Shown: positions 50,541-62,780 of the stretch, piece after piece
Position numbering within the stretch: position 1 is the stretch's first letter
Layout of the letters: each line of letters opens with the position of its first letter
NCBI GenBank assembly: GCA_905183005.1
Contig: CAJJDO010000081.1
Coordinates: 6,212-70,211, forward strand
Direction: 5' to 3'
From: Paramecium pentaurelia
Lineage: Eukaryota; Ciliophora; Oligohymenophorea; Peniculida; Parameciidae
Length of the DNA: 64,000 nt
Made by a program: the position numbers and the translations under genes
Notes under the pieces: model-generated
What the model was told of the DNA's origin: nothing
The model's input: only the letters and a program-made list of their open reading frames with translations
Database searches by the model: none

Positions 50541-51823
50541 TCTTTTCGAATTATTGTTAATTAAATGAAGAGATAATTAATAATTTTTAATGATTTAATA
50601 TGAACTCTACCTTTTCATTTAGGAGATATAATTTACCAAATATATGACATCTTCTAAGAATTTTGAATTATACTAAAATTTATATGTAATGTTTTTGTAA
50701 CACAAGTTAATCTGAATCTGATACTGAAATAAAGAGATTTATTGTTGAGTTTTATGCTATTATCTTTAGTAATTACAATTTGATGTTACAAGTAAATTTT
50801 TAGTTTATTTAAATATTTTCTTTTCTATTATATATACATTTAATTTATATTGTTTGTATGGGTTCTGCTTATGCATATTTTTTATTTATAAAAACTATAG
50901 CAAAACTGAAATACATAACATATTTTATTAATAGTTCAAAAAACAGAAATTATCAGAATTAAAAATTAAAATTAAGCTTTTTAACCAAATCTGAATATAA
51001 GTTGATTAATTACCAAAATTCATCTATAGCAATTAGACAATTCCTGAAAACGATTACATACAATTCTATAATGGCAGCTTTAACTTTGAAATTGTAAAAA
51101 TTAAAAAAAAAAATGAATATTTAAATTTGATACATTAGTATATCTATTTAAAGCATTCTCATAGATTTTTATAATAAATTTAAAACGTGCATGTACTCTA
51201 AAAAATAAAAAATTAGAAGCTAAATTCAAACTTGTAATATTATAAATGATGATTTGATTATTCTATTTAGTTTAATGATTACAAATTCTAATCTAATTAG
51301 TAAATTATGATTTAGTCAAAATAATGATAACCTTTGAGCTTAAACCAAATTGATTTCTTTGAATATATCTGGAGCTTGTTTAACAAATATGTAGAAAAGT
51401 CTACTCACTTATCTTCATTTTGAAGTATAGAAACACAGTATTTAGATTATATTGCATATATAGCATATATCCTAGTCATTTTTTTTATAAAATCAATAAA
51501 AGATTAATGAATAACAAAATCTTCATTCTATCTATAATGCTTTTATTAGTCTAATCTTAATAATATAGCATAACAGCATGCACTTGTTAAGATTTGCTAT
51601 CAGAAATCGATTGCATAAATAATATCACAACTAAATGTTCTTGGGACGGAAAAAATAGCAAATGCAAAATTTTTACTACAACCGATAAGCCAATCAAGAA
51701 ATATATTTAATATTGTGATTCTTATAATGAGAAAGATTGTCCTTAAAAATTAGGTTGTGCTTGGTTGTCTAACAAATGTATACTTTTTACAGGTTGTACA
51801 GCCTATGCTAAGAAAGATAATTC
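50541..51823 (+). repeat. 1283-bp direct repeat, copy 2 (assembly overlap)
   Basis: Matches 49257-50539. This copy continues into the longer antigen 3 reading frame and should be the one kept in a corrected sequence. Confidence 0.9.
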
Positions 51824-54800
51824 TGAATGTTAAGCAATAAATAGAAGATGTCTATCTGATGGAACTCATTGTGTTGAGATTGATGATTGCAAAATTTATA
51901 AAAAATAGCTCTCTTGTGTCAAAAATGCTGAAGGAAGCTTATGCTATTGGGATACAACAAACAATATATGTGTTGATGTAATTACTTGCTATTAATTACC
52001 ATCAACATTTTAAACAGATAGAGATTGCAGAGATGCTATTTCTATTTGTACCGTAATTCCCTATGGTGGATGTATTGAGAGTGGAAATGAATGCAGTGAT
52101 TAAAAATTAGAAATTCAATGTTTTTGGAATAAATTACAAACTACTGCTTGCTATTGGGATGGTATTGTGTGCAAAGATAGAATTTGTGAGAATGCACCAC
52201 CTAGTTTTACAACTGATGATGCTTGTATTAAATTTAGAACTGATGGAACCTGCACAACAAAAGCAAATGGAGGATGCGTGACGAGAACTACATGTGCTGG
52301 TGCAAAAATTGAAGAATCATGCATCAAAAATAGTTCAGGTGATGATTGTTATTGGACAGGAACTACTTGTGTCGATAAGACATGTGCAAATGCTCCAACT
52401 ACCATGAAAACAAATTCAGCATGTGCAAAATTTGTTAAAGGGTGTATTACAAAATCAGGTGGTGGTTGTGTTTCCAATGGAGCATGTTCTGTTGCGAAAA
52501 TTCAAGAAGCTTGTGTTAGAAATTCAAGCAATTTTGATTGCATTTGGGATATAACTTGTAAAGAAAAAACATGTGACAATGCTCCAATAATAATTACAAC
52601 AAATGAGGAATGTGAAGCTTATCTAAATGGACATAATTGCATAACAAAAATAGGAGGTGGATGTGTTAAATATACGACATGTGCTTCAATAACCTTAGGA
52701 GCTGCTTGTGTTATTGAATAATCTTGTTTCTGGGATACTTAAAATTCAAGTTGTAAAGATAAAACATGCTTGAATGCTCCAACAACTAACATTTCTCATG
52801 AGCTATGTTAAGCCTTCTTAAATACATGTACAGTAAATTCAATATATGCAGGATGTGTTGAAAAAACCTGTGAAAATTAAATGATATAGTTTAATTGTGA
52901 TAAAGATGCAAACAATAAGTTATGTGTTTGGAAAGGAAAATGTTATAAAAAATAATGTGTGTTAGCGCCATCTTTTATAACAACCCATGCTGACTGTTAA
53001 GCTTATCATTACTCTTGTACTTTAAACAATTCAGGTACTGGGTGTGTTCCACTCCCACTTAAATGCGAAGCTATCACTATTGAAGCAGCTTGTTAAATGA
53101 AATCTAATAAGAAACCATGCGGATGGAATGGATCTTAATGTATTGATAAAGGTTGTTCAACTGCATCAAAGACATTCACAACTACTACATAATGCAATGA
53201 ATACTTAATGATTTGTGTTGCTAATAATCCTATAATTATTAATGGAGTTTCAAAAATTGAAGGATGTTAAGATTTACCAAAATCTTGTACATTTAGAAAA
53301 TCTGTTGAAAATTGTGAAATTTCAAGATTTGGATACCCAACCTGTCTGTGGGTCTCATTCACTGAATAGTGTGTTGAAAAATCTTGTGCAACAGCTAGTA
53401 ATTTGGAAACAGCTGGAGCACTATAAGGAGAATTTACTTTTTCTGGTTGCCAAGCCTATCTAAATACTTGTATTTCAAATAATTCTGCTGATGGATGTAT
53501 AGTTAAGCCATCTAGTTGTTCATCATTAGTTTAATCTAATTGTTATATTGGATCTAAAGTAGGTGGAGATTGTTATTGGAATGGCAATAGTTGTGTTGAT
53601 AGAATTTGTTCAAATATTATCCAAACCACACATGCTAATTGTAATGCTGTATATTATCCATGCACAGTTAATAATTTAGGAACTGCTTGTTAATCACTAG
53701 CAACTAACTGTACATCTTATTTAAGCTAAGAAAATTGTAAAATAACAGAAAAATATGAATATTGTATTTGGACTGGATTCTCTTGCAGAAATGCCACTTG
53801 TGCTGATGCTCCAGATTCTTCATCATATGATAGTGATTCAGAATGCTTTACTTACCCGACACCAAGTGAAAAATGTACAGTCATCTACAAAGTTGGAGGT
53901 TAAGGATGTGTAAAAAAATAGGCAAATTGTTCAGATTATAAGACATAAACCTAGTGCCATAAAACTATCACAAATTTAACAGTTGATGATGATTGTAAAT
54001 GGGTTATTGATAAATGTTATGAATTATCCATTTTCACTTTTGGAACATGCAGATAATTCAAGGGCACTTAGAGAATGTGTCAAGAATATAAAGATGGATG
54101 TACAAATATATCTAGTGCAGAATCTTCAGTTACTTGTACCTTAGATTGTAATTTAAAAAGAGGATCAGGTTTAACATTTGCAGATTGTTAAGCATTAGAT
54201 TATACATGTTCAGTCAAAAAAGATGGCTCTGGTTGTATTTATATATAATCTACTTGTTTTGGATATGAATCATCAATAATAAATTGTTTTAGATCTAGTG
54301 CAAGTGGAAATGCAGGATATTGTGTTATGAATGATTTTTCATAATGTCAATCTGTGAATTAGGCCTCAGAATGTAGATATGTAACTGGATTAATTGATAT
54401 GGATCATCGTAAATGTTAATTATATCACTTTGATTGTACAGCTTTAAATGATGGAACTGGATGTTAGGAGTATAAGAGAGCTTGCTCCGATTATGAAACT
54501 GCAAACAATTGTTCTATTTCTGCATAAGGCAAATGTTTCTTTGATGGTATCTATTGTGTACGTTTTTCAAATTGTGCTTCAATTATTGGAATAGGATTAA
54601 ATAATATTATTTGTTCAACTTATCACCCAGGTTGTACTGCAAATGCTAATGGAACAGCTTGTTAAGAAAAAATGCCTGTTTGTGATCTATATTTTATGCA
54701 AAATTCCTGTACTATATCATAAGCTGTAGCAACAGCAGATAAATGTGTTTGGACTGGAACTTAATGTATTACAATAACTAATGTTGCTACTGATTGTACT

Positions 54801-55099
54801 TATGTTACTGGATATGAACTTACAGATCCAATATGCGCCTCATATCACCCTGATTGTACAGCAAATAGATAAGGAACAGCATGCCAAGAGAGGCTAACCA
54901 CTTGCGAATAATACATAACATAATTTAATTGTTCAACATCAACATTTTATAAATGTGTTTGGACAGGAAATTAATGTATTCATGTCACTAATGTTGCTAC
55001 AGATTGTGCATATATTACTGGATCTAAACTTACAGATCCAATATGCGCCTCATATCACCCTGATTGTACAGCAAATAGATAAAGAACAGCATGCCAAGA
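51507..55099 (+). CDS. Antigen 3, N-terminal contig (partial; right part possibly chimeric)
   Basis: ATG at 51507, open to the contig end at 55099. It carries a signal peptide and the same order of Cys-rich modules as antigen 2. From 51507 to about 53250 it differs from antigen 2 at many sites and represents a distinct gene. From about 53300 to 55099 it is nearly indistinguishable from antigen 2 (about 42790-44580), including antigen-2-specific bases around 54680-54720 where the later contig (58181 on) differs. This suggests the contig switches from antigen 3 to antigen 2 inside a near-identical block, either by assembly error or by a real conversion. The product is a GPI-type surface coat protein. 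Confidence 0.8.
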
Positions 55100-55100
55100 N
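55100..55100. other. Single-n contig join
   Basis: The contig after this n repeats antigen sequence already present at 52961-54677 and 42445-44160, so the join is not a simple gap. Confidence 0.95.
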
Positions 55101-55101
55101 T

Positions 55102-56817
55102 TTTGCATCATCCTTTATAAAAACTCATGCTGATTGTTAAGCTTATCATTCCTCTTGTACTTTAAGTAATTCAGGTACTGGGTGTGTTCCACTCCCACTT
55201 AAATGCGAAGCTATCACTATTGAAGCAGCTTGTTAAATGAAATCTAATAAGAAACCATGCGGATGGAATGGATCTTAATGTATTGATAAAGGTTGTTCAA
55301 CTGCATCAAAGACATTCACAACTACTACATAATGCAATGAATACTTAATGATTTGTGTTGCTAATAATCCTATAATTATTAATGGAGTTTCAAAAATTGA
55401 AGGATGTTAAGATTTACCAAAATCTTGTACATTTAGAAAATCTGTTGAAAATTGTGAAATTTCAAGATTTGGATACCCAACCTGTCTGTGGGTCTCATTC
55501 ACTGAATAGTGTGTTGAAAAATCTTGTGCAACAGCTAGTAATTTGGAAACAGCTGGAGCACTATAAGGAGAATTTACTTTTTCTGGTTGCCAAGCCTATC
55601 TAAATACTTGTATTTCAAATAATTCTGCTGATGGATGTATAGTTAAGCCATCTAGTTGTTCATCATTAGTTTAATCTAATTGTTATATTGGATCTAAAGT
55701 AGGTGGAGATTGTTATTGGAATGGCAATAGTTGTGTTGATAGAATTTGTTCAAATATTATCCAAACCACACATGCTAATTGTAATGCTGTATATTATCCA
55801 TGCACAGTTAATAATTTAGGAACTGCTTGTTAATCACTAGCAACTAACTGTACATCTTATTTAAGCTAAGAAAATTGTAAAATAACAGAAAAATATGAAT
55901 ATTGTATTTGGACTGGATTCTCTTGCAGAAATGCCACTTGTGCTGATGCTCCAGATTCTTCATCATATGATAGTGATTCAGAATGCTTTACTTACCCGAC
56001 ACCAAGTGAAAAATGTACAGTCATCTACAAAGTTGGAGGTTAAGGATGTGTAAAAAAATAGGCAAATTGTTCAGATTATAAGACATAAACCTAGTGCCAT
56101 AAAACTATCACAAATTTAACAGTTGATGATGATTGTAAATGGGTTATTGATAAATGTTATGAATTATCCATTTTCACTTTTGGAACATGCAGATAATTCA
56201 AGGGCACTTAGAGAATGTGTCAAGAATATAAAGATGGATGTACAAATATATCTAGTGCAGAATCTTCAGTTACTTGTACCTTAGATTGTAATTTAAAAAG
56301 AGGATCAGGTTTAACATTTGCAGATTGTTAAGCATTAGATTATACATGTTCAGTCAAAAAAGATGGCTCTGGTTGTATTTATATATAATCTACTTGTTTT
56401 GGATATGAATCATCAATAATAAATTGTTTTAGATCTAGTGCAAGTGGAAATGCAGGATATTGTGTTATGAATGATTTTTCATAATGTCAATCTGTGAATT
56501 AGGCCTCAGAATGTAGATATGTAACTGGATTAATTGATATGGATCATCGTAAATGTTAATTATATCACTTTGATTGTACAGCTTTAAATGATGGAACTGG
56601 ATGTTAGGAGTATAAGAGAGCTTGCTCCGATTATGAAACTGCAAACAATTGTTCTATTTCTGCATAAGGCAAATGTTTCTTTGATGGTATCTATTGTGTA
56701 CGTTTTTCAAATTGTGCTTCAATTATTGGAATAGGATTAAATAATATTATTTGTTCAACTTATCACCCAGGTTGTACTGCAAATGCTAATGGAACAGCTT
56801 GTTAAGAAAAAATGCCT
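55102..56817 (+). CDS. Antigen 2/3 middle fragment, redundant contig
   Basis: 572 open codons of Cys-rich antigen sequence with no start or stop. Its first 100 or so bases carry antigen 2 variants (compare 42445-42545), but further on it has antigen 3 variants (for example at about 55345 and 55430, matching 53205 and 53290). From there it is nearly identical to both genes. It looks like a collapsed or chimeric repeat contig and probably does not represent an additional gene segment. Its last 1363 bp overlap the next contig (56819-58181) with a few mismatches. Confidence 0.75.
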
Positions 56818-56818
56818 N
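56818..56818. other. Single-n contig join
   Basis: The following contig begins inside sequence already present at 55455 of the preceding contig (offset 1364), again an unmerged overlap. Confidence 0.95.
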
Positions 56819-56819
56819 T

Positions 56820-59800
56820 GAAATTTCAAGATTTGGATACCCAACCTGTCTGTGGGTCTCATTCACTGAATAGTGTGTTGAAAAATCTTGTGCAACAGCT
56901 AGTAATTTGGAAACAGCTGGAGCACTATAAGGAGAATTTACTTTTTCTGGTTGCCAAGCCTATCTAAATACTTGTATTTCAAATAATTCTGCTGATGGAT
57001 GTATAGTTAAGCCATCTAGTTGTTCATCATTAGTTTAATCTAATTGTTATATTGGATCTAAAGTAGGTGGAGATTGTTATTGGAATGGCAATAGTTGTGT
57101 TGATAGAATTTGTTCAAATATTATCCAAACCACACATGCTAATTGTAATGCTGTATATTATCCATGCACAGTTAATAATTTAGGAACTGCTTGTTAATCA
57201 CTAGCAACTAACTGTACATCTTATTTAAGCTAAGAAAATTGTAAAATAACAGAAAAATATGAATATTGTATTTGGACTGGATTCTCTTGCAGAAATGCCA
57301 CTTGTGCTGATGCTCCAGATTCTTCATCATATGATAGTGATTCAGAATGCTTTACTTACCCGACACCAAGTGAAAAATGTACAGTCATCTACAAAGTTGG
57401 AGGTTAAGGATGTGTAAAAAAATAGGCAAATTGTTCAGATTATAAGACATAAACCTAGTGCCATAAAACTATCACAAATTTAACAGTTGATGATGATTGT
57501 AAATGGGTTATTGATAAATGTTATGAATTATCCATTTTCACTTTTGGAACATGCAGATAATTCAAGGGCACTTAGAGAATGTGTCAAGAATATAAAGATG
57601 GATGTACAAATATATCTAGTGCAGAATCTTCAGTTACTTGTACCTTAGATTGTAATTTAAAAAGAGGATCAGGTTTAACATTTGCAGATTGTTAAGCATT
57701 AGATTATACATGTTCAGTCAAAAAAGATGGCTCTGGTTGTATTTATATATAATCTACTTGTTTTGGATATGAATCATCAATAATAAATTGTTTTAGATCT
57801 AGTGCAAGTGGAAATGCAGGATATTGTGTTATGAATGATTTTTCATAATGTCAATCTGTGAATTAGGCCTCAGAATGTAGATATGTAACTGGATTAATTG
57901 ATATGGATCATCGTAAATGTTAATTATATCACTTTGATTGTACAGCTTTAAATGATGGAACTGGATGTTAGGAGTATAAGACAACTTGCTCCGATTATGA
58001 AACTGCAAACAATTGTTCTATTTCTGCATAAGGCAAATGTTTCTTTGATGGTATCTATTGTGTACGTTTTTCAAATTGTGCTTCAATTATTGGAATAGGA
58101 TTAAATAATATTATTTGTTCAACTTATCACCCAGGTTGTACTGCAAATGCTAATGGAACAGCTTGTTAAGAAAAAATGCCAATTTGCGATCTATATTTTA
58201 CACAAAATTCCTGTACTATATCATAAGCTGTAGCAACAGCAAATAAATGTGTTTGGACTGGAACTTAATGTATTTCAGTTACCATTAGTGCTATTTAATG
58301 TGCATATATTACTGGATCTAAACTTACAGATACAATTTGTACCTCATATCATCCTGATTGTACAGCAAATAGATAAGAAACAGCATGCCAAGAAAAGCGA
58401 GTAACATGCACTGATTATGCAGCCATTGAAGCAGCCTGTTCAGTATCAATAGCCAAAAAATGTGTTTGGACTGGAACGTATTGTATTTCAGTTACTACTG
58501 TTGCTATAGATTGTGCTTATATTACTGGATATGAACTTACAGATGAAATATGTGCCTCATATAATCCAGGTTGTACAGTAAATAGGTATGGTACAGCATG
58601 CCAAGAAAAGCTAGCAACATGCGATCTATATATCGTAAATGAAGCAGCCTGTTCAATATCAATAGCCAAAAAATGTATTTGGGCTGGAACGTATTGTATT
58701 TCAGTTACTACTTCTGCTACAGATTGTGCTTATATTACTGGATATGAACTTTCAGATGAAATATGTGCCTCATATAATCCAGGTTGTACAGTAAATAGGT
58801 ATGGTACAGCATGCCAAGAAAAGCTAGCAACATGCAATGATTATGCAGCAAATTATGTAGCCTGTACAATATCAGCAGCTGCATCAACAGCCAATAAATG
58901 TGTTTGGACTGGAACTTAATGTATTTCAGTTATTACCACTGCTGTAGAGTGTGCGTATATTACTGGATATGAACTCACAGGTGCAATATGTGCCTCATAT
59001 AATGTAGGCTGTATTAATGTAAAGGATGGTAGTGGTTGTTAAGAAGCCAAACCTAATTGCAAGGATTATATAACATATAATAGTTGTTCCACTTAAAAGA
59101 ATGGTTTTCTTTCATGTCTTTGGATGGATAACTCTTGTTATCCATTGACAAGCGTGAATTGTAGTGCAATAATAGGGGTTGGTCTTGATCATGCTCAATG
59201 TAAAGCTTACAATCCAGGTTGTATAGCAATTTCAGATGGAACAAAATGCTAAGACTACAAATAAACTTGCGAAGAATATCCAGGTACACCTTTAGGATGC
59301 ATATAAAATTATGTATTTAAATGTTATTTATATGGTTCAACTTGTATCACGATTAGAAATGCTGCATCTGATTGTGCTAAAATAACTGGAGCTCCAGAAA
59401 CTTTAACTTATGAAATTTGCTAATCATATCATCCAAAATGTAGTGTAAATAGAACAAAGAGTGCTTGTGTCTAACAATAAACTTTATGTTCAGAATATAC
59501 TCATATTCAAAATTGTTATAAATCAGAGGCTGGTCTATGTATTGCAAGTACTAATACTGATACTGTTTGTGTTTCAGTATTTACTGCATCAAATTGTGAT
59601 TCTATTTATTTAGGAATAGGAAATTACAGCAGCAGAAATTGTAATGAAATGAAAGCTGGATGTACAAATAATGGAACAATTGGATGTACAGCAAAAACTT
59701 GTGCAAATGCTTCAGGTATTGCATTTAATCATGTAAATTGTAATAGCTGGCTCAATACATGCACTGTAAATACAGAAAACAGTGCATGTCGAACTATGGC

Positions 59801-62780
59801 AGTAAAATGCTCAGATTAATCTTAATTTTCTTGCCTTTAAGCCTTTGAAGGAGAATGCTCAGTATTAGGAACATCATGTATTAGAAAGACTTGTGATAAT
59901 GCAGCAATTGATGTTACTCTGGATGATGACAATGAATGTTCGTCCTACTTGTAGTCTTGTACTGTTGCTAGATTAGGAGGTTGCCAAGCCAGAGTGGCTT
60001 GTTCTTCTTATATATCTTCCCTCCAATGTAAATTTAATACAAGTGGTGGAAAATGTTTCTGGAATCCTACTTAAAAGTCTTGTGTTGATTTGAATTGTGG
60101 CAACATAGAAGCCTCAACTTTATACGATACTCATAATGAATGTGTTGTTGTTGATGAAATACTTGCCTGTACAGTAAGAGCTAGGGATGGAGTTTCCATT
60201 TAAGGGTGTATGGCTAGAGGAGCATGCAGTTCATATACTATCGAAGAACAATGTAAAACAAATTCAAATAATGGTATTTGTGTTTGGAATACAAATGCTA
60301 ATTTATTAGCACCTGTTTGCTAAGATAAGTCTTGTACCACTGCTCCAACATCCACTAAAACTCATTATGATTGTTATGCTTATTATGAAACTGCAACAGT
60401 AAAGTGTACTGTTTTTGCCACTCCAAGTAATAGTGGTGGTAATCCAATTTTAGGAGGATGTTAATAGACTACTGATTGTTCAAATTATATTGATATAGAA
60501 TAGTGTTAAATCAACGCTAATGGAGATCCATGCGTATGGAATGGAACATCATGTGCTGACAAATCTTGTGCTACTGCTCCTATAGATTATGATGATGATA
60601 CTAAATGTAGAACTTACATTACTAATAAATGTACAGTCTCAGATTCTGGATAAGGATGTGTAGATATTCCTGTAACTTGTGAGACAATGAAATAGAATTA
60701 ATGTTATTATAATAAAGCTGGAGATCCTTGCTATTGGACAGGAATAGAATGTATTAAAAGATCATGTGAAAATGCTCCAGATACTACATTAACTGCAGAT
60801 GATTGTAATACATATTTAACTGGATGTACTTTGGATAATATAAAATGTAAGACAAAAATTTGTGAAGATTTTGAATTTGCTACAGATTATTTATGTAAAT
60901 AATCTATTTCTACATGCACAACAAATGGAAAGAATTGTGTTACAAGAGGATCATGTTTATAGGCTTAAGATAAAGCTGGATGTATCCTTTCATCAACAGG
61001 GGAATAATGTGAATGGATTCCTGATGATGACATTAATTCAGCATATTGTACTATAAAGACTTGTTCAACAGCATCAGATTCTTTGATAACAGAAGAATAA
61101 TGTTAATAATATTTTCGTAATTGTACAACCAAAAAAGGTGGAGGATGTGTTAAAAAATCAATTTGTGCTAATGCTAATGTTGAAAGTGCTTGCACAACTG
61201 CATTTAATGGTTAGATATGTGTATGGGATTCCATTAAATAATTATGTAGAGATTACGATTGTTAAGATATAGATGGAACACTACATGATGCATGTCAATC
61301 AAGAAAAAGTGATTGTACTGCAGGAATTAATGGAAAATGTGCAAAAATCTAAAATTGTGAATAAACTAATGTTAGAGCTGCTTGTATTGTAGGATTGAAT
61401 GGACCATGTTTATGGATAGATCAATATCTAAATTAAGATGGTTCTAAAGGGGCTTGTTTCTAATATACTTCTTGTTAAAGTTTAAGTTGGAAAACTGATT
61501 AATAATGTAAATAAATAAATGATCAATGTACAACTGATGGATCAAAGTGTGTAGCAATTACTTTATGTTCAGAAACCAATATTAATGGAGGTTGTGTCAC
61601 AGGATATGATGGATTTTGTGTATAATCAGTACTAGAACTAAATTCTCTAGAGCCAGCAGTTTGTTAACCATATCAATCTTGTGAGAAAGTTTTCTACATA
61701 ACTCATGAATAATGTTAATAAGCTAATGGGAATTGTACTACAAATGGAAAAACTGGTTGCATAGATTTAACTGAATGTTCATCATATTAATCTTAACTTG
61801 GATGTGTTATAAATAAAACTGGTCTTATTGTTTAAGCTGGAATTGTAAAGTCAACTGGACTATGTACTTGGGATGCAAAAAATAATTAGTGTAGAGATTA
61901 AGATTGTTCTGTTTATATTAGAACCACCCATCGAGAATGCTTTGAAATATTATCAACCTGTACTTCAAATGGAGAAACTTGTATCTAAAAAGAAAAATGC
62001 ACATCTTACACCACCTAAGTTGCTTGTGAAACTGCTGTTGGCTCTGATGGTATTTGCTTTTGGGAATATGCATCATTAAAAAATAATAATAATGCCAAAT
62101 GTAGATTACTTATTTGTCAAGATATTTAAAACAGTTTATCAAATAATGTGTGTTTAGCTTCTTCGCTTTCTTGTGTCATAGACAATAATAATATTTGTAT
62201 TCCCAAAGCAAATTGTTCTACTTATACTTCTAAATCAGCTTGTAATTATGGAGGATTAGATGGAATTTGTGTTTTCAAATAATAAACTGGTATAAATTCT
62301 ATTTCTGGAATTGGAACATGTACTTTAATGACAGATTGTAGTGCAGCCAATGATGATTAGAATGCCTGTTAAGCAGCAAAAGATAGATGCTTATGGATAC
62401 CAGAATTGATAATATAAGGTCTTGTTAGTCCAAGTAAATGTTCTGCTCTCGATTGTACTTTAAATTGGGCAAAAAATGGTTATTGCAATAGAATTTTAAA
62501 TTGGGATAAAAAATCCTAGTAAATGTGTAAACTTATAAATGGAACTTGTGTTTCCATAAATCCTATTGATCTTTCATTTAATGAGTGTTTAAAGATTTCT
62601 GGTTATACATACACTTGGAATGCTTCTAAAAATTAATGTTAAATTTGTAAATCTTCAGAGTCAAACATTAATCAAAATAATGTTACAGTCATATAACAAA
62701 AGAATGAAAAGACAGAATCAACATCTTCTAACTAAATTTTAAGTATAATAGGAATAATGGTAATAGATTATCTAATATGA
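56820..62780 (+). CDS. Antigen 3, C-terminal contig, 1986 codons plus stop
   Basis: Open in one frame from the contig start to TGA 62778-62780. The first 1.3 kb is almost identical to antigen 2. From 58181 it becomes clearly distinct through the repeat region, and from about 59850 to the end it is again very close to antigen 2. It ends with a polar stalk and a hydrophobic GPI-type tail (IIGIMVIDYLI). If the contig overlaps are collapsed, position 53315 of the N-terminal contig corresponds to 56819 here. The combined frame is then 2590 codons, in register and similar in length to antigens 1 and 2. So one complete antigen 3 gene probably exists at this locus. Confidence 0.85.
58190..59040 (+). 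repeat. About 210-bp imperfect tandem repeats in antigen 3
   Basis: The unit with GTACxxCA.../CVWTGTxCIS/YITGYELTDEICASY recurs about every 210 bp (landmark TCATATAATCC at about 58556 and 58766). The copies at 58400-58830 are more alike than the rest. It is positionally equivalent to the arrays of antigens 1 and 2 but different in sequence, so each gene has homogenised its own array. Confidence 0.75.
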
